This document shows, piece by piece, positions 1-13,000 of a stretch of DNA of 64,000 nucleotides (its first letter is position 1; each line of letters starts with the position of its first letter). The stretch comes from Puffinus mauretanicus (taxonomy: Eukaryota; Chordata; Aves; Procellariiformes; Procellariidae), in the NCBI GenBank assembly GCA_023333565.1, contig JAJKFH010002480.1, positions 434,001 to 498,000 of the forward strand, in the 5' to 3' direction. The notes under the pieces were generated by a model. That model was not told where the DNA came from. It worked only from the letters and a program-made list of their open reading frames with translations, and made no database searches. The position numbers and the translations under genes are program-made.

Positions 1-3000
1 ATGTTTATGCAAAAAGGGCCAGGGAACCAGTTTTGTCTAATCGGTATCCCACACGATATGGTAGCAATAGATATGTCAAAAACTACTCAGAACCTAAATA
101 TGTAGAAGTTCCCCCACACCCTTATTTATCTAGCTCTAATCTTTGCTCTTGAATGTATGCTTAACCAGTAAAAAGGGGAAGAAAAGGCATTGCGCTTGCT
201 GAAGTGAAATGTGAGCGGCATAGATACAGGTTCACCTTTGAACCTGAGTATCTCACATACTTGAACCAAATGAATGTTGTCTCAGCTAGTTAGAGAGCAC
301 AGACATCACCATTCCAAACAATCAGGACTCCTTGGAAAGTCTATTTAAATAGGCCATCTAAATATTGTTATTATTATAGAGTTGCAATTGCTTTACTCTG
401 TAACTGCTCTCTCATCTTAAAAATAGATGATCTTTCTGCTCCACACTTCCTCTTACTCTTACACTACAAATATTACATAAGGACCTACACTTGAGGAACT
501 CAGTACTGCAAACTGATCTAAAACTATAGATCAAGTCATGTCACAGGTTATTTAAAGTATCTGACTAGCTATCTGAAATTTGTGTACATTCACTTTTTGC
601 TTAGACAACATCCAATGTTAATTAAAAAAATAAATGCCCTGCCATTATTCATGCTTTTAACACTGAGAGATAATTGATATAGCTGGTAAAAAGCCTGAAT
701 TGTGTTTATACACAACGTAAAGTGATTTCTTACTGTTTAAAGAAGAATTATTCAAGAAAATGAGCAACCTAGATTCCAGGAAATCCAGCAATGAAATATT
801 GAAATGTCCCATTAAAATACACTCACGACAAACAGAAAGTTTTAAGACATACAAAGTCTATCACAGAGATGTGGATTTTCTCCGCTATTGATACTAGTCT
901 TTACTCAGTATGAGTTTGAAATATATGAGAGAATATGCTGCTGAACTCCATGCAAGATATCTGAAACCATTCACATTTCTTTTTTAACTAGGTTAGATGA
1001 AACCTGATCTGGATTCCACTTGATCATAAGACTGGAATGCTGAAAATGCTGTAATCTATTTATACATCAAATTGAAGAAATTTTGTGTGTCTTTAAGTTT
1101 CCTTGCATTCCAGTGCATTAACTAAATATCGACAGTTTACAAACTGTTTCACGTTCAAACTGAGAAAGAAAAGACAGACCAACCTGATTTATCTATCCTA
1201 AAGCCAGGATTTATTTCCTGGCTTTTAAACTATGGACCAAACCCAGGACTGCTCTCTGCCTTCCCTAAAAGCGTTGTTACTGCAGCAATAATTCATTGCC
1301 AGTGCCAACACATGGTAGTTGCCTTATAATGACTTCAAAATGCATACTTTTTTTCAGCATCAAGAACGTACTACAATCCCAAACTGGATTTGCAGCTCAG
1401 ATTTGACTTATACTTCTCCTCTTCTTTCTGCCTCTAAACCACAAATGATTCAAAATACAGCAGAGAGCAAAGCTGAGAACAACTATGTGAATGTAAATGA
1501 GAACAGCCAAATCAAACAGATGAAAACCACACAGGGGCTTATACAGCCCAGGAGTAATTGGCAATAACCAGTCTATTAACAGACAACCTCAGACTCCCCT
1601 GATGAAACAGCACTCTTTAGGCAATATAACGCTGTAATTTCCCTAAATTATTTACATAATTCTTTAGGTGTGCACAATGGTCTTTGACACCTTATGCTGA
1701 ATAGAGGAAAAGTCCTGCCCCGGGCTGCTCCCAGTCAAACCGCACAATCAGGTGCAGCACAAGATAGTATGGAAAAAGTAAAGGTACCCATCATGAAGAA
1801 GAGCTTATTATGCTACAGACCTGTCTGTTGATCTGGACAAATGTTCATCCTAGATTTTAATATATCTCAGTTAAGTAAAACACAGCTCCCACTGACATTT
1901 AATGGGTTTTGCCATTGACGTGAAAGGGGTCAGGATCAGGCTAACAACAACTGATGAGATTTCATAACATTTATTCATTTCTATTTGCACTTTAAATGTG
2001 TTTCCATGTGTGTAATAGTTTCCATTTGTTCTCAGTTGTTGGTCATATTAATTTTTTTTGATTAGTTGTTGGATTTAGTGCCTATTATTTTCCCTATAGA
2101 AGACAATGAACACTGCAAAGACAAAAAAAAGCAATTTTGTTAGGGTCAGGAAAGAGGAAATTTCCGTGCTTTTTGTCACATGAGACTTTAAGAAAAGCCT
2201 AAAGCTAAATACTGCAGCTATTATTCGCTGGTTCTCTTGATAGTTAGTGGCCTTTATAAATGCAAAAATCCTACTTAGACATTCAAGTAACTCATTTGCC
2301 CTTTTCTATGCCCTTCTTCCCTCCAGCAGTCTGTAACCTGGAATTTGTCTTCCAGGTCTTGCAGTCAATGTCTGGCAGCTTGAAATTCAAAAGGACTTGA
2401 AATTCAAATTATCATTGCGTCTCAGGCTGGTTTGAAATCATTTGTGGCAATCTAGATGAGTTTTAAAAACAAGAAGAATTTGGATAAATGTCTTGCTGTC
2501 TAGCACCACTAGTTTAATAAAATGGAAAATGTGCAGTTTACAGTGAATTTCTAATATTACTGTTTATTTTAAAATTTAAGATGCTAACGCAGGATCTTGA
2601 TACAAGAGTCATCTGAAAGGGAGTGCACTTTTAAAATACAAACTGGTAAACCTCAATTCACATATGTGAAAGTTTAATTTTTAGTAACTCCTAAATTTCT
2701 GTGCAAATTTGAAAAGAACCTAGTGATAAATGAATTGCTTATCACTTGTCCATTATTGTGCCAGTATGTTATTATTTCTAAGACAGTATCCCTCTTCCTG
2801 AGGGAGACATAGCCTGACCAAAATGTAGGTCTCGGTACTCAACACACAAGAAAAAGGCAGGCAGAGCCCTGAAGACTTCTCTGTATCTGCAGACAAGGCA
2901 GGCTGATAGATGGGAGAGAAAAAAAAATAGACACGAAGAAGGAAAAATAACTTGTACAAGGTCACACTGCAGATAAATACCAACTTAAGTGTAAGACTGA

Positions 3001-6000
3001 AGTTAAAAAACTAGTCCCCTGAACTTTTCCTACTGATTTCCACACAAACCATTTCAAGCTGGACTCCTGACGCTTGGGTAAATGCCCTATCTTAGACCAC
3101 ACTGCTTCCCCAGGCTAGTTTTTAATCTTCAACAATAATCACCTAATGTTACTAAAGGCTAAGAAATTTGAACACATGAACTCTAGATACCAACAAATAG
3201 TCCAACTCTCTTTGATAATTCCTACAGCTTTCTTTTAAAAAACATTGTATTTTTAATGTTATCATTAGGGATTTTCAAAATTTTAAATTTACATATACAC
3301 CTATTAATATACATCTTTATACACACACACATACATCTCAAGATGTGGGCATGTGTGTGCCTGCGTAAACTCCATAAGTGTTTAGGGTTTTTAATGTACA
3401 GATTTTATCCCTGTCTGAATGATATACAGATTTAAGCTATGATCAGTGGGAAGGACCACCTTTTGCCCATTTAAAATCATATAAGCGAACAAACAGAACA
3501 TTTTAGTACCATTTTCACTGGATACATGCATGCGGTCAATGTATGAGTCTTTATAGCTTACGCTCTAGAGGAGCTTCTTTTTTGATCTTCTATCATCTGT
3601 GATAGCATTTCTGCTCTCTCAGTCTCTGAGGCTGAGAGATTTTGTGAAAGATACATGTCTTTTGCATGACTGGTGCATGATCCTTAAATACGAAAATATG
3701 TAAATTCACCTGCAGTGTCCAAATAGTAGAACCACAACTGTGGAAAGCCGCTAATAGCTCTCATTGCTACTGAAACTCTGTCAAGGAATCCTCCTAGTGA
3801 AATGTGTAATGGTAGGTGATGGAGAGAGCGTGGAAGAATTACACAAAACTTTCTGTCACACGACATAGGAGCACTGAAAAGGAGCCTGCTGTCCTCACTG
3901 CTGTCTCTAAATCTGTGCTTGCCAGATCTCGAAAAAACAGGAACACGTGCACATACACACAGAAACCACGAGCGTCCCATGCAGTTGACACTCACAGAAA
4001 CTCAAACAGGAGTCGTGTGGGAATTTCTTTTAACTAACTGTGGCAGGTGTTTTTATTGAAGGCAAAAAAGGAATATATACATGCTTGACACTTAATAAAA
4101 ATATCAGAATATTTGTACCCAACATACTAGAATATTGTTCAGCACTAATTCAACCTTGCAAAAATATTATCAGTGTAATGCTGCCAAGGCCATTGTGTGG
4201 ATTATTTGTGTATATCTTGGCTAACCTGGCCAAGGGCTGTAGCAATTTTTATACTTGACTTTTCAAAAACCTTTCTGGTTTGTTAGTGAATTGGTTTATC
4301 TTGTTCATTCTTGTTCCTCATCCTTTCCCTATTTTACCTTTTATTAATTTCCCTTCCTCCTTTGCTAGACAACACTAAATGTCAGCCAAATAGCCCATCC
4401 TCATTACATTTTAGGTAACGTTAAAATATTTATATATACACAGTTCATGAATGGAGGGTTTAGCAAATGCCTGTTTCAATCTGGGATTTAGAATTTTATA
4501 ATTTCAAATGTTAATTTATTCTGAACAACAGCAGTGACAAATCGATGGATTCTAAAATAGCATCTTTGCTATTTTAAATTTCAGACCTATCTAAATTAGA
4601 AGACCATTCTACTCCACTAATGCATATTTTCATACACTGAAGTAATGTAGTAGTTGCATAAAAATGAGAAGAAAATAACTTTTCATTTTGGTTTATTGCA
4701 CTGTCAGGAAAAACATCTGTTCGTACAGCTTAGCAGCCTACTGTTCAACAGCCTACTGGTAGTTGTTCAATGTTGAAAAAAGTGTTACCATATCTGTTAC
4801 GGGTCTGCGTACCTATATGGTGGGAAAGAACTTCACCCCACTAATTATCTCTCAGTCTCCTTCCTATAATAATTTTGGAAGATCACTTATAGGGGTAGGT
4901 CTAGTAGAATAACTTCTGCCTCTGTTTTTAAGGCTCCCTTGCATGTCTTTAAAATGTCACTTCCTGAGGGAGACATTTTTGATTTCACGTTTTACTGAGA
5001 TGAAAAACCACACACAAATCCAATAGTCGATCAATAAGAATCTTCACAACTACCTTATATCATTGTACATTTAAAATTTTAAAGCAAAGAAAATGTTAAA
5101 TATTACAGTTTGGGGTAGATTGTGCCACCTTTGCTCATGACAAACAGACCTCCAAAGACTGCCTTATTCACTGAAAAGTATCTGTTGGCTTGACTCACTC
5201 TTATGTTCTGGCATCCTGCATCTTTCCACTGATACGCCTATTCTTTATCTGTGTGGGGACAGTGTTTTTAAAATGTATTCCTATCCAGAATGGTTTTATC
5301 ATATGTTGTCCTGAATGTATTGGATTAATATGCCCAAATGCTTTCCGTTTGAAAATTAAGAAATTTAAAAAATCTATATACAAGTTATCTCAAGTCTTTA
5401 CTATTTCCTGTAGCTAGCTATTCCTTGCCCTTGTGAAATTTTCTCCAAAGATTATCATCATCATTTATAGAAGATCCATGCCACGTACAATCCCAGCTGC
5501 TTCACGTCCCTACAGCTTTCATACTAACCTGAAAAAAAACCCAGAAGTCCTGCTGACCTCATTGGTATCTGTGGTGTAAACAGTAGTGCTGTAGAATATA
5601 TTGCATTATTATACATCTTCGGCCATATGACATTCCCTTGGCTATTTAATCCACCACTGTTGTGACTAATTTCAAAACTCCCAGACACATCCACATGCTG
5701 CCTGTTAAAATGAAACTTAACTTGCCAAAGCAGCATTGCCCTCTCTGCTCAAATACAGAGTTCCATTCTTTTATCAAATTATATTTGGTTGACTTGCAGA
5801 ACAAGGAGTAATAGTTCCTGGGCTAATGGCAGGTTTAAGGTCTAACGCCTCACATCCCATGCCAAAAATACACTTTCTCATGGACATAAGACATTTCTTA
5901 GATTGAAATACAAAGTTTTAAGATCATTTCAATTGGTAGTAAGATGGTATTACTCATTTTTAGAGATCTTGTACTGTGTACATTACATTTCCTCTCTAAC

Positions 6001-7029
6001 ATTTGTATATTTGAAATCATGCCGTGAAGAGGCTGCAGGAAACAAAGGATTGCATGTTGGAGGGAATTTGTTTGGGAGGAAGTTTGGGGGATTGTCTTTA
6101 TTCCCTCTTCAAAGTCAGGGTTGGACAGAAAAGATGAATTCTAAGAATGTAGATTCAATCAGGATCAATTACTCAATCAGGAAGATGAGAAGAAAAGCAA
6201 GTCTTGGCACACTGTGTGCACACAGACACGGAAACCAAGGATGTTACACACATAATGAGACTTCACAAGGCACCACAGAACAGAATGTTTTACCGAAAGC
6301 AGAACAAATGGGGTATAACCTGAGATTCAGGCTCGACAGAGACTACTAGTGTGTATGGCGAAAGATGAATGGACAGTCCTCTACTCAGAGTGTACCCAGA
6401 AAAGCTGGGGTTTGTTACTTGGCAGGACATAAATTGTGGGACATGACCTGAGGCTAATGGAGAAAACCCCACTGGTTATCTTCCACATTTGGTCAAACAC
6501 ACTACCAGATTCCCACTGAACTATTCCAGAGCATCTTCACCAGGCTGGTGAAAATGATGGCAATGCTCCAAGAAATGGAGACTTGGGTGATCATCAGAAT
6601 TCTTTCCTCCCTGAGAAGAAATGAGAAGGTGTGACAGGACAATGAAGACAGAACGTTCAAGGATGGAGGCTCTGACTGCTTGAAATATCTGATTAATGGA
6701 AGACGCTAATAACAAGTCTGTGTGCAGGGAAAGACGACTCTGAATTACGAGAAATAACGAGCAATTGGTTACCTTTATGACTAGAAATTGGCTGTAAATA
6801 AACGTAGGCTGGAAAATATGATTATTTTAATAGAGGAGTGTTTCTGAAATAACTTCCTATTGTGTCAGGGCAATTGTCATTCAACAGGAGGGGTAAATAG
6901 CTTAAACACTGTCACCCGCTGCTTGACAGATTTATGGACAGGGGTCTGGCCTCGATGCTCCATTAATAGCTCTCCTGGAGTAACTGTACATCAGGCACTT
7001 ATGGCAGAGAGACAAAAGAGATGCCGCTG
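1..7029. other. Upstream intergenic DNA, no supported gene
   Basis: This stretch is AT-rich with only short open frames, none of which resembles a known protein or has convincing splice context. It contains ordinary low-complexity patches, such as a short CA run near 3321-3330. Between about 5990 and 6860 the composition is more mixed and could hide an old repeat, but I could not match it to a family. It lies immediately 5' of the TSC22D2 CpG island, so distal regulatory elements are possible but not visible by eye. Confidence 0.55.
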
Positions 7030-7257
7030 CAGTAAGGCCCCAGGGGCAGCCCCGGCCCCTGAGGGGACGCCCGCTCTCCTCAGGCCGGAGCTGCGGGGCG
7101 CCGCGCGAGAGACGCGCAACCGCCGACACTGGCTCGCGCGCCCGGGAGGGACCAAACCCAGCGGGGACGGGGGGGCAGTTGGCGGGCGGTGGCACATTCC
7201 AAACAGCCACCGCACGCTCCGCTCCCCGCCCTCCCCGCGCCCAGCTCCGGCGGGGCG

Positions 7258-7265
7258 TGACGTCA
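7258..7265. promoter_or_regulatory. Palindromic CRE (TGACGTCA)
   Basis: A perfect 8-bp cAMP-response element, the CREB/ATF1 site, lies about 800 bp upstream of the TSC22D2 start codon inside the CpG island. Full CREs near CpG-island promoters are often functional. Activity here is inferred. Confidence 0.6.
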
Positions 7266-7420
7266 TCACGCCGGAGCGTCGGGGGGCGTGGCCGGCGCCC
7301 TTCCCAGGGTGCAGCGCAGGAGAAGTTGAGCCCCATCTTGGGCGAGGGGAGCTGCAGTCGGAGCCCGCGCTCCCGGGGCCGGCGCAGCGCAGCGGGGCCG
7401 CCCGCGCCAGGGCCGCCTCG

Positions 7421-7514
7421 CCTCTTCCTTCTTCTTGTTCTCCTCCTCCTCCTCGTCCTCCTCCTCCTCCTCCTCCTCCTCGTCCTCCTCCTCCTCCTCC
7501 TCCTCCTCCTCTTC
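7421..7514. repeat. Polypyrimidine (CCT)n microsatellite
   Basis: About 94 bases of nearly pure pyrimidine on the plus strand, mostly TCC/CTC triplets, are broken only by a few G residues in TTG or CGT interruptions. It sits in the promoter or 5' leader of TSC22D2. It creates long leucine/glutamate/arginine-repeat open frames in all phases; these are artefacts of the repeat. Confidence 0.9.
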
Positions 7515-7584
7515 GCCGCCGCGCCGGCCCTCCGTCCCCGGGGGTTTACCTGCGGGGCTCGCCCGCGGGCTGGTTGCGAGCAGG

Positions 7585-7611
7585 ATGCGCCTGGCGCTGG
7601 TCTCCAGGTAG
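7585..7611 (+). promoter_or_regulatory. Short uORF (8 codons) upstream of TSC22D2
   Basis: An ATG at 7585 opens an 8-residue frame (MRLALVSR) ending in TAG at 7609-7611. If the transcript starts upstream of this point, the uORF would precede the main start at 8059 and could dampen initiation there. Its use depends on the unmapped start site. Confidence 0.35.
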
Positions 7612-7807
7612 AGCGCGGAGACAGGGCGCGGGGGGAGACGGGGCCGCCTGGGCCTTGCCCGGCCGCCGCCAGGCCCCTCGCGCGGGGCGGGCCGCGGGCC
7701 TGCTTCTGCGGCCGCCGCGCCCGCCCGGGGCCCGCGCCGCGCCGAGGCCGGCAGGAAGCCGCGGGGCGGTCGGCCGGCGCCGCCGCGCTCGGAGCGGGGG
7801 CTGCGGC

Positions 7808-7829
7808 GGGGAGGAGGAGGAGGAGGAGG
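7808..7829. repeat. (GGA)n purine tract
   Basis: This tract of about seven GGA units lies 300 bp downstream of the (CCT)n tract and is complementary to it. A second, less perfect GGA/GAA stretch follows at 7861-7882. Confidence 0.85.
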
Positions 7830-7955
7830 CCCGCGTCCCGGCCGCGGGAGGAGGGCTGCGGACGGGGAGGAAGAGGAGGAGCCCCGCCGCCCCCCGCGCG
7901 GCCCGCCAGCGGGAGCGCCGCGGCCCGCCCGCCCGTCGCAGGAAGCAGCCGGAGG

Positions 7956-7994
7956 ATGTGCGGTAGCGCCGGGGGCCCGGCCGGCACGCCGTGA
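7956..7994 (+). promoter_or_regulatory. Short uORF (12 codons) 64 bp before the TSC22D2 ATG
   Basis: An ATG at 7956 reads [12 protein letters not shown] and stops at TGA 7992-7994. It ends 64 bases before the main ATG, so any 5' leader longer than about 100 bases would contain it. Re-initiation at 8059 would then be needed, or leaky scanning past 7956. Confidence 0.5.
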
Positions 7995-8058
7995 CAGCCC
8001 GCCCCGGTACTGCACTCGCCTCGCCCCGGCTGGCAGAGCCCCTCCCCGCGAAGGAAAT

Positions 8059-10052
8059 ATGTCCAAGATGCCGGCCAAGAAGAAGAGCTGCTTCCAGATC
8101 ACCAGCGTGACCACGGCTCAGGTGGCCAGCAGCATCACCGAGGACACCGAGAGCCTGGACGACCCGGATGAGTCCCGCACCGAGGATGTGTCTTCTGAAA
8201 TCTTTGATGTTTCCCGAGCCACTGACTACGGCCCTGAGGATGTCTGCGAGCGGAGCTCCTCCGAAGAGACTCTCAACAACGTGGGTGAGGCCGAAACTCC
8301 TGGCAGCATCTCTCCCAACCTCCTTTTGGACGGGCAGCTGGCTGTGGCTGCTGGTGGGGTGGCTGCGGCTCCGTCAGCTGTGGCCCCCAATGGGGGGGCT
8401 GTGCCCAAGAGCTCCGCTGTGCCCCTGCCAGCTGCTGCCACTGGCGCTGCGGTGGCAGGAGGCAGCAGTGCTCAAACCGCCTTGCCTTCCACAGGGCCTT
8501 CTGCATCTGCTGCTCCTGGGACAATGTCTCAGACAGTGGCTGCTGCGTGCAGCTCACGCTTCAGGGTGATCAAGCTGGACCACGGTACAGGGGAGCCCTA
8601 CAGGCGAGGACGATGGACGTGTATGGAGTATTATGACCGGGACTCAGATGGTGGTGGTGTCCTGGGCAGGACTGGAGATTGCATTCGGCACAGCAGCACC
8701 TTCGAGCAGGCTGCTCAAGAGAGGGACAGTGGCCTTGGTGCCACAGGAGGTTCTGTCGTGGTCTCGGCTGTGCCAGCATCGGCCCATGGCCCCGATTCTA
8801 TAGCTGACAGTTCCCTGACTGCTGTGTCACAGCTGCTTCAGACAGAGAAAATGAACCAGTCCTCTCTACAGCAACCTAATTTTGTCATTGGGCAACAACA
8901 GCAGCCGCAACAACCCATAGGTGGGGCCATGCCTCAGAGTACTGCTCAGACTATGTTTTCTGGGGCTCCGGTAGCAAATCAGCAAGTGATGGTGCCACAG
9001 CAATCACAGCCACAAGTAAATACGCAGGGTGTTGCTCAGGCTGGACCCAACGGGAAAGGCATGGCACCTCCAAATGTGACAATAGGGCAGCAAAGCATTC
9101 CTGTGGCACAGCAGCAGGTGCAGCAGGCAAACATACCAGTGACTCAGCCTCAACAATTTGCTTATTCTCAGTCCCAGATTCCACCAGTGCACCTACTGCC
9201 GACGCAACCTTCTGGTCAGACCGAATACATGCAGCACATGACAATTATGCAGTCTCAAGGAGCTATTCAACAGGCTACTACGGGCTCTGTTCCAAGTACT
9301 GTGGCTTCCAGCCTTCCTGTGGGGCAGGTGACCGGCCAAAATCCCTCACCTGTGGGAGCGCCAGTGATGGGGGTGTCAGCACAGCCTGGCGAAGCAGTCG
9401 GACAGGGATCGGGATTAATGCAGAGTGGCCAGACACAAGCTAGTCAGACTGCCGTTCCGCAACCAGGAGGTGTGGTGCAGCAAGGCATTGGACATACAGG
9501 GGTTGTGCAACAGAAATCTGTGACTCAGCATCAAATGGGTGGAAGCAGTCAAGTGTCCGGAATGCATGGTGCTCCCCATGCTGTGGTCTCTGGAGTTCAG
9601 AACGTGCCTGCGGTTGTGCCCGGTACAAGCGTGCCTAGTGTGTCTACCACCACTTCTGCTACTATGCCAAATGTCCCTGTTACGCTGGTCCAGTCCCAGC
9701 TGACTAGCCACACTTCTGTCAGCAGAAGTACCGGCATTGTCCAGCCACAGCACGTCGGACACTCGTTAATGCAAGGCACGCCTAATGTACCTGCAAATCT
9801 GCCACAGTCAAACCTCGGACAGTTTCAGACTCAAGCTCAATCCTTAATAGGCCAGATTGATGATACTAGAAGAAAATCGGAACCCCTACCTCAGCCACCA
9901 CTTTCTCTTATAGCTGAAAATAAACCTCTTGTGAAGCCTCCCATTCCAGACACTCTAGCAAATCCTCTTCAGTTACCTGCAAGTACTCCTATGAACAGTC
10001 TTGCCAGCTCTGTGTTTGGCATATCCATTCCTGTTGATGGTGATGAAGACAG
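8059..10052 (+). CDS. TSC22D2: TSC22D2 coding exon 1
   Basis: This exon encodes residues 1-664 and ends in ACAG|GTATGA, phase 2. It contains both conserved N-terminal blocks of long TSC22D proteins and the Q/P/S-rich, probably disordered centre. Reading past 10052 gives a short non-conserved tail to 10143, which supports the splice call. The centre differs from the mammalian protein mostly by repeat-like glutamine and valine stretches. Confidence 0.96.
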
Positions 10053-13000
10053 GTATGAATTATTTTATAATGCCATAAAAATACCTTTTCTTAAGGGGGA
10101 AAAAAAAAACAACTTCCAGGTTATTGTCAAGTGGTTTTTGTAAGTTCGTATTTTCAGAAAGTCGTACTGAAATTTACCTGGGCTACCTTTTTTTTTTTTA
10201 AGAGTACAAAACATAGCAAAGTGTTTAGGCAAGTAGTGAACCATACTTGTTCTTCTCAGGCTGTGAGTGTGATTACTTTTCTCTCAAAACAGGGCAGAAA
10301 GTAGCCTGAAAGCTGCTTAATGGACAAATAGTGTGACCTCTTCCAAATCAAAGACTGAAAACTGTCCTTCTGCACCTAAATGCTCAGTAGGCGAGGAAGT
10401 CTGTTCTCTCCTTTCCCCTGAACGCATTATAAAATGCTGGAATGACAGCCAGGTTAAAATGGGTTTATCAACACCACTATATTGCAGGGTGTTAAAAATA
10501 GAAGTGTAGTGCTATCTTAGGGCCATCAGGTGAGGTATCTTGGAAAACTTAAAGGCTTATAACACAGATTCTTGATTTTTATCCTGTTGTTGAATTGGCA
10601 CTTTATAGTATCAGTGAGGAAAGTACTTGCATCTGGATATGAATTTGTATGCCCTAACATAGGGAAAGCTCTACAGATAATGGTCTTTTGCATTGAATAA
10701 AAAGGACGCCATTTACTTGAGCAAAGATGTAGGCACAGTGGAAAGTACAACCTTACAATGAGTTTTCTTTATAGGAAAATAATTTGGAACTACTAGTTGT
10801 AGCAAAGATGTGTAGTATGAGCAGACTCCTCAAAGGACCTGAGAGGGGAAGCATGTATGTGACTTTATTCCATAGACTTGTCAAACTACTCTGAGAGGTA
10901 GCGTGATGGCTAAAACTGTTCTTAATTGACTTCTTTGAGAGAAGACTTTCAGGGAAAGCAGTATTTGAGCACTGAATGTCATTAACGTTTACTGTTGGGA
11001 TTACTGCAGTTTGGAGGAATAAAGTACATGTGGGTTATATGTTTTTGTATTTTTAAAAATAGGACTGACACCATTATGAGAAGGTCTAATGTGCTGAATT
11101 AGCCTGTAAGCCTTCCCTCACGTTGGGAGAATACCAGACTTTAAGATGACACAGTCAGTGTTGCTCGGAGCACTTTTTAGTAAAGCTGCTGCGTATGTGG
11201 GGTTAGGGTGCAGTGGATGGAGAAGGTACTTCAAAGACAAATTTAGTGTTTGGAGGGTTAAATCTGCAGTAATGCAGGCCTTGTGCTGACTGGAGCTTTG
11301 GCTAACGCTGTGTTTCAGATAGTAACTCTGCTAATGCCTTTATGCAAGCAAAAGCTGTGTTGTAGAGAGCTTGTGCTAGTTCCGATTAAAGCGGCAAAGG
11401 ACTTAAAAGAAAAAGTTAAACAGTCAAAATTTTCTAGCAGTTGTGCCTACCTTAAGAGGAATGCTGACCCAACTGACAAACTCTTCTTTGTGCAAATAAG
11501 GTTAGATTTCAGGCTGGTAGGGTTTTCTTCATAGCTCAGTATATTATCAGAAGATGATTTGTCTTGCGTTTAATCATTCTGATGATTAAGGAGTTAGAAA
11601 GAAAGGAATGTATTTTGCATTCATTTTGCATAGCTTCTGATACTATTTATATAAATCGTAGTAACAGACATGATTATCTGTGACAAATAAATCACTTTAT
11701 ATAATGATAAGGAAAAACTTGTCCTACTTATTCAAACCTGTAGGCCGCTAACTTTATGTTGCACGCTAGTGAGGTAGTTCTTGGTACTCTTACCCTGAAC
11801 AGTGATTTTTAAAGTTATTTCCGTACTTTTGTCTTTGAACTTGAGCCACCTTGCAGCATTGCTTCACACATTGTTCGTTTCTAAAGAAACTTTTTCAGAA
11901 ACTTGGCTGTGAGAACTACGAGTAAGAAATAGGAATGGACTCTAAATGCAGAGCGCTCTTTTTTACGTGCCACAATATGATGTTCAGTAAAGAACTAACT
12001 TGTGGTTATCTGAAAAAAAATGCATACTTCTTAGTTGTCCACTTCTGCACTGGGTGATAAAACCTTGTCATTTGCTGAAGTGGTACACTAAGCAAGGAGC
12101 TATATGGTATGTGAGGGTCTCTCCCGGCTTGGAATAGCTTTCTTTAGTAGTGATACTGATAAGCAAGAAAAGCTTTAAACAGGCCTAGACTTCATACAAG
12201 GTAGGAGATACAGAGCTGGTAGATTTAAGTTTATTCTTTGCTCCCCTCAGTTTCCTGACTTCCACTGGTTTCATACAGAGAAAGGAGAAAATAAAAGCCT
12301 AGCAGCTTATAAAGGCTATTTTACCACTTTGTTTTTATTTGCTTTACTCGCTGAGAAGGCTTTATTTTAAAACTGTCTCCTGCTTGTCTGCTGTTCTCTT
12401 CTTGCTCCTGCTTTTTTTCTCTTTCCAGCCATTTGAATTACACCACTACTCCCATGGGCTTATGCCCAGCTGCTTTATCTACTGAAATCAGTGGTGAAAT
12501 AGTTAATGAAGACCTTCAAGTGCCATTAATAGGCTGAGGGTTGACACTGATAAAACTAATAGGGCACAAAGGGAGTTCACACATCATGAGTCAGTGTTTC
12601 AGGCTGCCTGCAGGTTCAGGAAGTTAACGCTTGGTTTTGTTTAGAGAGTTTACTTTGTGATCATAAGAGCTAGAAATCTGTGGAAAGCATTTTTCTCTTT
12701 TGTCTTAATATTAATGTGTAACATACCCAGGAAGGGGGGGGGGTCAATATGTCGGCAGGTATCTACGTTTCTTCTGACACCTTCAATTATATTTAAATAT
12801 TTGTACGTACTTTAAATTTGTGTAGATCATTCTCTTATAGTCATCTTCTAGAATAGTGATTCATCAAGGAATACTGTATAGCTCTAAATATCCTGGATTT
12901 ATCTAGTAAGTCATTCACCATTCTGAATATGAAGAGGAACTGTTTTAAAGATAAAATAGTTTAGGATGGGAATTCTTTGAAAACAGAAGGCGAGAAATAC

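Larger units (their letters stand above)
7030..8500. promoter_or_regulatory. TSC22D2: CpG island and promoter of TSC22D2
   Basis: GC content and CpG frequency rise sharply near 7030 and stay high into the first coding exon. The segment holds a palindromic CRE, GC boxes, a long pyrimidine tract and a GGA tract, all upstream of the ATG at 8059. No TATA box is obvious, as is usual for a broad CpG-island promoter. The transcription start cannot be fixed from sequence. The 5' leader probably occupies part of 7300-8058 and appears contiguous with the first coding exon. Confidence 0.85.

Noticed and set aside
2794..4976. The 17-mer CTTCCTGAGGGAGACAT present at 2794-2810 and 4960-4976
   Set aside because: The flanks do not match and only two copies exist. 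Too little to call a repeat family or duplication.
5903..6349. A 148-codon plus-strand frame in the upstream intergenic region
   Set aside because: No recognisable domain, no splice or promoter context, and composition like the surrounding non-coding DNA.
6860..8114. Several overlapping open frames of 270-370 codons on both strands upstream of and across the TSC22D2 start
   Set aside because: They come from GC-rich sequence and the CCT/GGA repeats, which lack stops. Products are poly-Leu, poly-Glu, poly-Arg or P/A/G-rich with no domain. The real coding frame begins at 8059.
10053..10143. Continuation of the TSC22D2 frame past exon 1
   Set aside because: The sequence after the GTATGA donor loses conservation and resembles intron. 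The next family block is found at 27073.
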